Below, piece after piece: positions 60,075 to 64,000 of a DNA stretch of 64,000 nucleotides. The stretch lies in the NCBI RefSeq assembly GCF_002797435.1, contig NZ_PGEN01000001.1:3842501-3906500 (forward strand), written 5' to 3'. The notes under the pieces are model-generated. The model was not told where the DNA came from, ran no database searches, and worked only from the letters and a program-made list of their open reading frames with translations. Positions within the stretch are counted from its first letter, which is position 1. Each line of letters starts with the position of its first letter. Origin of the DNA: Sphingomonas koreensis (lineage in GTDB: Bacteria; Pseudomonadota; Alphaproteobacteria; Sphingomonadales; Sphingomonadaceae). A program made the position numbers and the translations under genes.

Positions 60075-60193
60075 GATATTTCCTTCTTGTTTGGGCGAGC
60101 CGAAGACCGGATTCGCCCGGTGCCGCGGTTGCAGAAAGAAGGAGAAAGGGGCCGCAAAGCTCCGAGTACCGTCGATTTGCGACTAAAGCAGGC

Positions 60194-60223
60194 CCTATAT
60201 GGGGTGCCGGAACCGGATTGTAA
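60194..60223 (-). promoter_or_regulatory. Putative promoter of the cold-shock gene
   Basis: On the minus strand TTACAA (60223-60218), an 18-nt spacer and TATAGG (60199-60194) precede the gene by about 120 bp, implying a long 5' leader that could respond to temperature. Confidence 0.45.
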
Positions 60224-60246
60224 GGGGGGCGGCTGGAAAACGTCCT

Positions 60247-61260
60247 CTAGAACAGGCGCGTGAGCAGGTAGAAGAGCGCGCCGACGGCGGCGGACGCGGG
60301 GATGGTGATGAACCACGCCCAGATGACGTTGCGCGCGACGCCCCAACGCACGGCCGAGGCACGGCGGGCGGTGCCGGCGCCGATGATGCTGCCGGTGATC
60401 GTGTGGGTGGTCGACACCGGGATGCCGAGCAGCGACGCGGTGAACACCATGATCGACCCGCCCATCGAGGCGCTGAACCCCTGATGCTGCGACAGCTTGG
60501 TGATGCGGCTGCCCATCGTCTCGATGATCTTCCATCCGCCCGACAGCGTGCCGAGCGCGATCGCGACATAACAGGCGATGGCGACCCAGTGCGGCACGTG
60601 GAACTCGCCCGAGAGGTAGCCGGTCGAGTAGAGCAGGACGGTGATGATCCCCATCGTCTTCTGCGCATCGTTGAGGCCGTGGCTGACCGAATAGGCGGCC
60701 GAGGAGAAGAGGTGGAGGGCGCGGAAGCTCTTCTCCGCCGTGCGGTTGGTCGCGCGGGCGAAGGCCCAGCTCGATACGAGCATGATCAGCATCGCCAGCA
60801 TCATGCCGAGCAGCGGCGAGAGGACGATGGCGATGAGCGTCTTGTTGAGGCCGCTCCACTCGATGCCGGTGACCCCGGCATGCGCGACGCCGGCGCCGAC
60901 GATGCCGCCGACCAGCGCGTGGCTGGACGAGGAGGGGATGCCCTTGATCCAGGTGACGACGTTCCAGAATATCGCCCCGATCAGCGCACCGAACACCACC
61001 CCCGGCGTGACCAGGTCCTTGTCGATGATCCCCTTGCCGATCGTTTCGGCGACCTTGTGCAGCTCCGGCCAGGCGAGCGTCAGGAAATAGGCGGCGAAGT
61101 TGAAGAAGGCGGCGAAGGCGACCGCCTGGACCGGCCCGAGCAGCCGGGTCGCGACGACGGTGGCGATCGAATTGGCGGCGTCGTGCAGGCCGTTGAGGAA
61201 GTCGAACGCCAGCGCGACCAGGATCAGGCCGACAAGGAGCGGGAAGGCGAGCTCGTGCAT
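60247..61260 (-). CDS. pit: Low-affinity inorganic phosphate transporter, PiT family
   Basis: PiT proteins carry phosphate with cations or protons. The 337-aa product has about ten helices and both family signatures: GLHDAANSIATVVATR near residue 24 and GIPVSTTHTITGSIIGAG near 285, with GIPSSSSHALVGG in the middle. It follows the Nudix-DUF47 gene by 8 nt, the usual pairing of PiT with its PhoU-like partner, and is under a probable Pho box. Confidence 0.93.
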   Translation of the reverse strand: MHELAFPLLVGLILVALAFDFLNGLHDAANSIATVVATRLLGPVQAVAFAAFFNFAAYFLTLAWPELHKVAETIGKGIIDKDLVTPGVVFGALIGAIFWNVVTWIKGIPSSSSHALVGGIVGAGVAHAGVTGIEWSGLNKTLIAIVLSPLLGMMLAMLIMLVSSWAFARATNRTAEKSFRALHLFSSAAYSVSHGLNDAQKTMGIITVLLYSTGYLSGEFHVPHWVAIACYVAIALGTLSGGWKIIETMGSRITKLSQHQGFSASMGGSIMVFTASLLGIPVSTTHTITGSIIGAGTARRASAVRWGVARNVIWAWFITIPASAAVGALFYLLTRLF

Positions 61261-61268
61261 CGTGCGGC

Positions 61269-62375
61269 TCAGGCGTGATCGATGACGATGCCGTCGATCT
61301 CGTTCGCGACGTCCTCGAGCGCGTCGGTGATGCGTTCGAGATGCTTGTAGATCTCACGCGCGACGATGAACTTCATCGGGTCGTGGCCATAGGCCTTGAA
61401 TGCGCGCTTGACGCCGGCGTCGTGGATGTCGTCGGCATGGCCCTCCATGCGGACCAGACGTTCGGTCAGCTCGTGGAGGCGGACGCCGTTCTTGGCGACG
61501 TCGCGCAGCAGCGGCATCGCCTCGGCGGTGAGGCGTGCGGCATCGACGATGATCGCGGCCATGTCGCGCATTTCCTGCTCGAACTCGGTGACCTCGTATA
61601 GGTCGACCGCGGCGGCGGCGGCCTGCATCTCGTCCACCGCATCGTCCATCGCGCCGATCAGGCTGGTGATCGCGCTGCGGTCGAACGGGGTGAGGAAGGT
61701 CTTGCGCACGGTCTGAAGCACTTCGCGGATGATGCCGTCTGCATCATGCTCGCGCTCCATGATCTCGCGGATATGGTCCTGCGGCGATCCGCCGCCCTGG
61801 AACAGGCGGGCGAGGGCATCGGCCGACGCAGTGATCGTCACCGCATGCGCCTCGAACAGCTCGAAGAAATTGCCCGTCTTCGGGAGCAGGCGCTGGAACC
61901 AGGCGAACATCTCGGAAACCCTTGATTTATGGGCGGCGGCGGCAAGCACGCCGGTGCGGCGCGCGGCCGCGTTGAATTCGGAAGCGCCGAAGCTGCGGAT
62001 GAGATCGGCGAGGTCGGGCTCGTCCACCGCATTGGCGGCCTCGGCGAGGGTGAACCAGCGCCGTTCGCGCTGATGCTGCTCCTTCCATTTGGGCAGCTCA
62101 TGCGTGACGGCGAGCGGGAACACATCGACATCGACCATCAGCGAGGCGCCGTTGCCGCGCGTCTTGCGATAGCGGAACGAGCCGAGCGGGGTGGGGCAGG
62201 CGGCGCCGTGGACGCCGGCTTCCTCCTCCGCCTCACGCGCGGCGCAGGCGTGCGGCACCGAGCCGGCGGCCGCGGCATTGCCCTTGGGGATCACCCAGCG
62301 CCCGGTGCCGCGCGACGTGACCAGCAGGATGCGCACGGGCGCATCGATGGCGGTCCCTTCGGAACGGTACGGCAA
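61269..62375 (-). CDS. Nudix hydrolase fused to DUF47 (PhoU-like phosphate transport partner)
   Basis: One uninterrupted frame of 368 codons from TTG 62375. Residues 1-145 are a Nudix domain of the diphosphoinositol-polyphosphate type (RWVIPKGN, AAREAEEEAGV; the first Glu of the Nudix box is not in the usual place). Residues 156-368 (MFAWFQRLLPKTGNFFELFE) are a complete DUF47 domain, normally a separate gene. ATG 61910 with AAGGG 8 nt upstream could also give DUF47 alone (213 aa). An ATT at 62393 with GGGAG 8 nt upstream is an alternative start that fits the usual RQIAALPYR beginning. pit follows 8 nt later. Confidence 0.75.
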   Translation of the reverse strand: MPYRSEGTAIDAPVRILLVTSRGTGRWVIPKGNAAAAGSVPHACAAREAEEEAGVHGAACPTPLGSFRYRKTRGNGASLMVDVDVFPLAVTHELPKWKEQHQRERRWFTLAEAANAVDEPDLADLIRSFGASEFNAAARRTGVLAAAAHKSRVSEMFAWFQRLLPKTGNFFELFEAHAVTITASADALARLFQGGGSPQDHIREIMEREHDADGIIREVLQTVRKTFLTPFDRSAITSLIGAMDDAVDEMQAAAAAVDLYEVTEFEQEMRDMAAIIVDAARLTAEAMPLLRDVAKNGVRLHELTERLVRMEGHADDIHDAGVKRAFKAYGHDPMKFIVAREIYKHLERITDALEDVANEIDGIVIDHA

Positions 62376-62433
62376 GGCGGCGATCTGGCGAATGGTGGCG
62401 GCTCCCGGCGCGCCGATGCCCGATTTTGCCGAA

Positions 62434-62461
62434 TGTTACAATGATGTGACGTTTGTGTGAC
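62434..62461 (-). promoter_or_regulatory. Pho box (three direct repeats)
   Basis: Read on the minus strand, GTCACA, GTCACA and GTAACA occur at exact 11-bp intervals (plus-strand TGTGAC at 62456 and 62445, TGTTAC at 62434). This matches the 11-bp direct-repeat form of PhoB sites. It lies about 60 bp before the Nudix-DUF47-pit operon. Confidence 0.65.
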
Positions 62462-62584
62462 GTCAAAGCCTGTGGACAGCGGCGGGGCGTGGCAATGCTG
62501 CGGCGCAAGGTGTTGACACACTTTTGCGACAAATAGGTGAGACAAGCTTGCCTTCCTTCCCCGGTATTCATAGCGCGTTCCCCC

Positions 62585-63676
62585 ATGCGAATGATTCTCA
62601 CCCTTTGCGCGTCCGCAACCCTTCTGGCGGCCTGCGGCGGCAACGATGCGGCGCTCAAGAAGGGGCGCGAAGCCCCGTTGGTGACGCTGGCGGCGGTCCA
62701 GCCGGCGCGCTTCGTCGAGCGGATCGATGCAGTCGGCACCGCGCGCGCCAACGAGCAGGTGACGCTGACCGCGCCGGTGACCCAGCGCATCGTTCGCCTC
62801 AATTTCGACGACGGCGCCTATGTGGCGAAGGGACAGGTGATCGCTGTGCTCGAGACCGCGACGCAGAGCGCCCAGCTTGCACAGGCACAGGCACGGGCCC
62901 GCGAGGCGCATCAGCAACTCGAGCGGCTGGAGGCGCTGAAGGCGCGCGGTTTCGCGACGCGCAGCGCGGTCGATACGCAGGTCGCGCTCGCAGGGCAGGC
63001 CAACGCCCAGGCCGCAGAGGCCCGCGCCGGGATCAACGACCGCGTCGTGCGCGCGCCGTTCGGCGGCTGGGTCTCGCTGCGCAACATCTCCGCCGGGGCG
63101 GTGGTGACGGCGGGGACCGAGATCGTGACCGTCAGCGACGTCAGCCGCATCAAGCTCGATTTCCCCGTGCCCGAGACGCTGCTGGCGCAGTTGAAGCCTG
63201 GCCAGCCGATCGTGGCAGTCGCCGCCGCCTATCCCGACCAACCCTTTCGAGGGACGGTGGATACCGTCGATCCCGTACTGAACCCCCAGACCCGCGCGAC
63301 GACCGTGCGCGCGGTGCTGGCGAATGGCGACCGCAGGCTGAAGCCGGGCATGTTGCTGACGGTGACGATCGAGTCCGCCGAACGAACCGTGCCCGCGGTT
63401 CCCGAGCTGGCGCTGGTGGGCGAGGGCGAGAACATGTTCGTCTTCACCGTCGAGAACGGCAAGGCGAAGCGGGTGCAGGTCCGTACCGGGCTGCGTCAGA
63501 ACGGGATGGTCGAGATCGTCGACGGTCTGCGCGCCGGTCAGCGCGTGGTGACCGAGGGGGTCGTCAAGATTGCCGATGGCCAGGCGGTGCGCACCGGCGC
63601 GGCGGACAATGCCAAGGGACGATCGGGCGCGGCCGCCAAGGCGGATGAGCCCAAGGCTGGCGGCAAGGCCGGCTGA
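62585..63676 (+). CDS. RND efflux periplasmic adaptor lipoprotein (HlyD/AcrA family)
   Basis: ATG 62585 gives 363 aa with a lipoprotein signal (SATLLAACGG, cysteine near residue 17). The order is standard: first half of the lipoyl/barrel-sandwich domain (about 50-95), a short helical hairpin (95-145), second lipoyl half (RVVRAPFGGWVSLRNISAGA, about 150-170), beta barrel and membrane-proximal domain. It overlaps the pump gene by one base. Confidence 0.9.
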   Translation: MRMILTLCASATLLAACGGNDAALKKGREAPLVTLAAVQPARFVERIDAVGTARANEQVTLTAPVTQRIVRLNFDDGAYVAKGQVIAVLETATQSAQLAQAQARAREAHQQLERLEALKARGFATRSAVDTQVALAGQANAQAAEARAGINDRVVRAPFGGWVSLRNISAGAVVTAGTEIVTVSDVSRIKLDFPVPETLLAQLKPGQPIVAVAAAYPDQPFRGTVDTVDPVLNPQTRATTVRAVLANGDRRLKPGMLLTVTIESAERTVPAVPELALVGEGENMFVFTVENGKAKRVQVRTGLRQNGMVEIVDGLRAGQRVVTEGVVKIADGQAVRTGAADNAKGRSGAAAKADEPKAGGKAG

Positions 63677-64000
63677 TGCAGCTTTCCGACGTCTCGGTCC
63701 GGCGGCCGGTCTTCGCGGCCGTCCTTTCGATCCTGCTGACGATCGTCGGCGTGGTCGCGTTCCTGAGCCTGTCGGTTCGCGAATATCCGGACACAGATCC
63801 ACCGGTCGTGTCGGTCGAGACGGTCTATACCGGCGCCGCGGCCAGTGTGGTCGAGGCGCGGATCACCCAGCCGATCGAGGAAGCACTGTCGGGGATCGAA
63901 GGGATCCAGACGATCACCTCGCGATCGCGCGACGGATCCTCGGACATCTCGATCGAGTTCCGCCCGGGCCGCGACATCGATTCCGCCGCCAACGACGTGC
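63676..64000 (+). CDS. RND efflux pump inner-membrane subunit (3' end outside window)
   Basis: Only the first 108 codons are present. MQLSDVSVRRPVFAAVLSIL is the classic first transmembrane helix of HAE/RND pumps, followed by SVREYPDTDPPVVSVETVYTG and the PN1 porter subdomain. It shares one base with the adaptor stop (TGATG). Substrate unknown. Confidence 0.93.
   Translation, partial: MQLSDVSVRRPVFAAVLSILLTIVGVVAFLSLSVREYPDTDPPVVSVETVYTGAAASVVEARITQPIEEALSGIEGIQTITSRSRDGSSDISIEFRPGRDIDSAANDV

Overview
The window is high-GC DNA, densely packed, with ATGA/TGATG start-stop overlaps. Protein families and gene order point to an alphaproteobacterium of the order Sphingomonadales, probably Sphingomonas or a close relative. 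The clues are the S10-spc ribosomal cluster running into secY-adk, a large TonB-dependent receptor, a UrcA-family protein, a DUF2083 (ScfR-type) regulator, a GTTC-N7-GTTC LexA site and repeat elements of the kind seen in sphingomonads. This assignment is inference; no rRNA gene is present.

Layout. (1) 1-10.2 kb: ribosomal proteins rplW to rplO, then secY and adk, all on the plus strand. Small hairpins lie at the S10/spc boundary, before rplO and before secY. (2) 10.2-22.4 kb: mixed metabolic genes. These are an amidase, a VOC protein, an ornithine/lysine decarboxylase, a threonine dehydratase-like enzyme, a DUF2798-NmrA pair with a divergent LysR regulator, ferredoxin-NADP reductase, an ATP-grasp enzyme, a GFA-fold protein, an esterase and a lipocalin. 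(3) 22.4-26.7 kb: an alpha/beta-hydrolase-fold protein that lacks the expected nucleophile, then a coupled operon of two cysteine desulfurases, a 2Fe-2S ferredoxin and a Tat-exported class A beta-lactamase, followed by the SRP RNA gene. (4) 26.7-39.4 kb: a NIPSNAP protein, membrane proteins, a TonB receptor, ligA, an oligopeptidase B-like enzyme, a DUF3617 lipoprotein, and uvrB behind a LexA-type box. (5) 39.4-39.8 kb: a small independent transcription unit with its own promoter, a Shine-Dalgarno matching 15 nt of the 16S tail, an 18-codon ORF, several hairpins and a terminator. I do not recognise it, and it is the best candidate here for something undescribed. (6) 39.8-48.2 kb: methyltransferases, a flavin reductase, mutS with a coupled 55-aa membrane peptide, and malic enzyme. 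(7) 48.3-51.1 kb: a MerR gene with a SoxR-like operator, and a BlaI/M56 sensor pair with two operators. (8) 51-60 kb: an SDR, acyl-CoA dehydrogenase, GPH transporter, ScfR-type regulator, Sel1-like protein, diguanylate cyclase, small coupled genes and a cold-shock protein. (9) 60-64 kb: pit phosphate transporter behind a Nudix-DUF47 fusion gene with a three-unit Pho box, then the start of an RND efflux operon that runs off the window.

Themes. Housekeeping translation, export and repair functions dominate. Small regulatory modules (divergent regulator plus palindromic operator) are frequent. No tRNA, CRISPR array, prophage or insertion sequence was seen.
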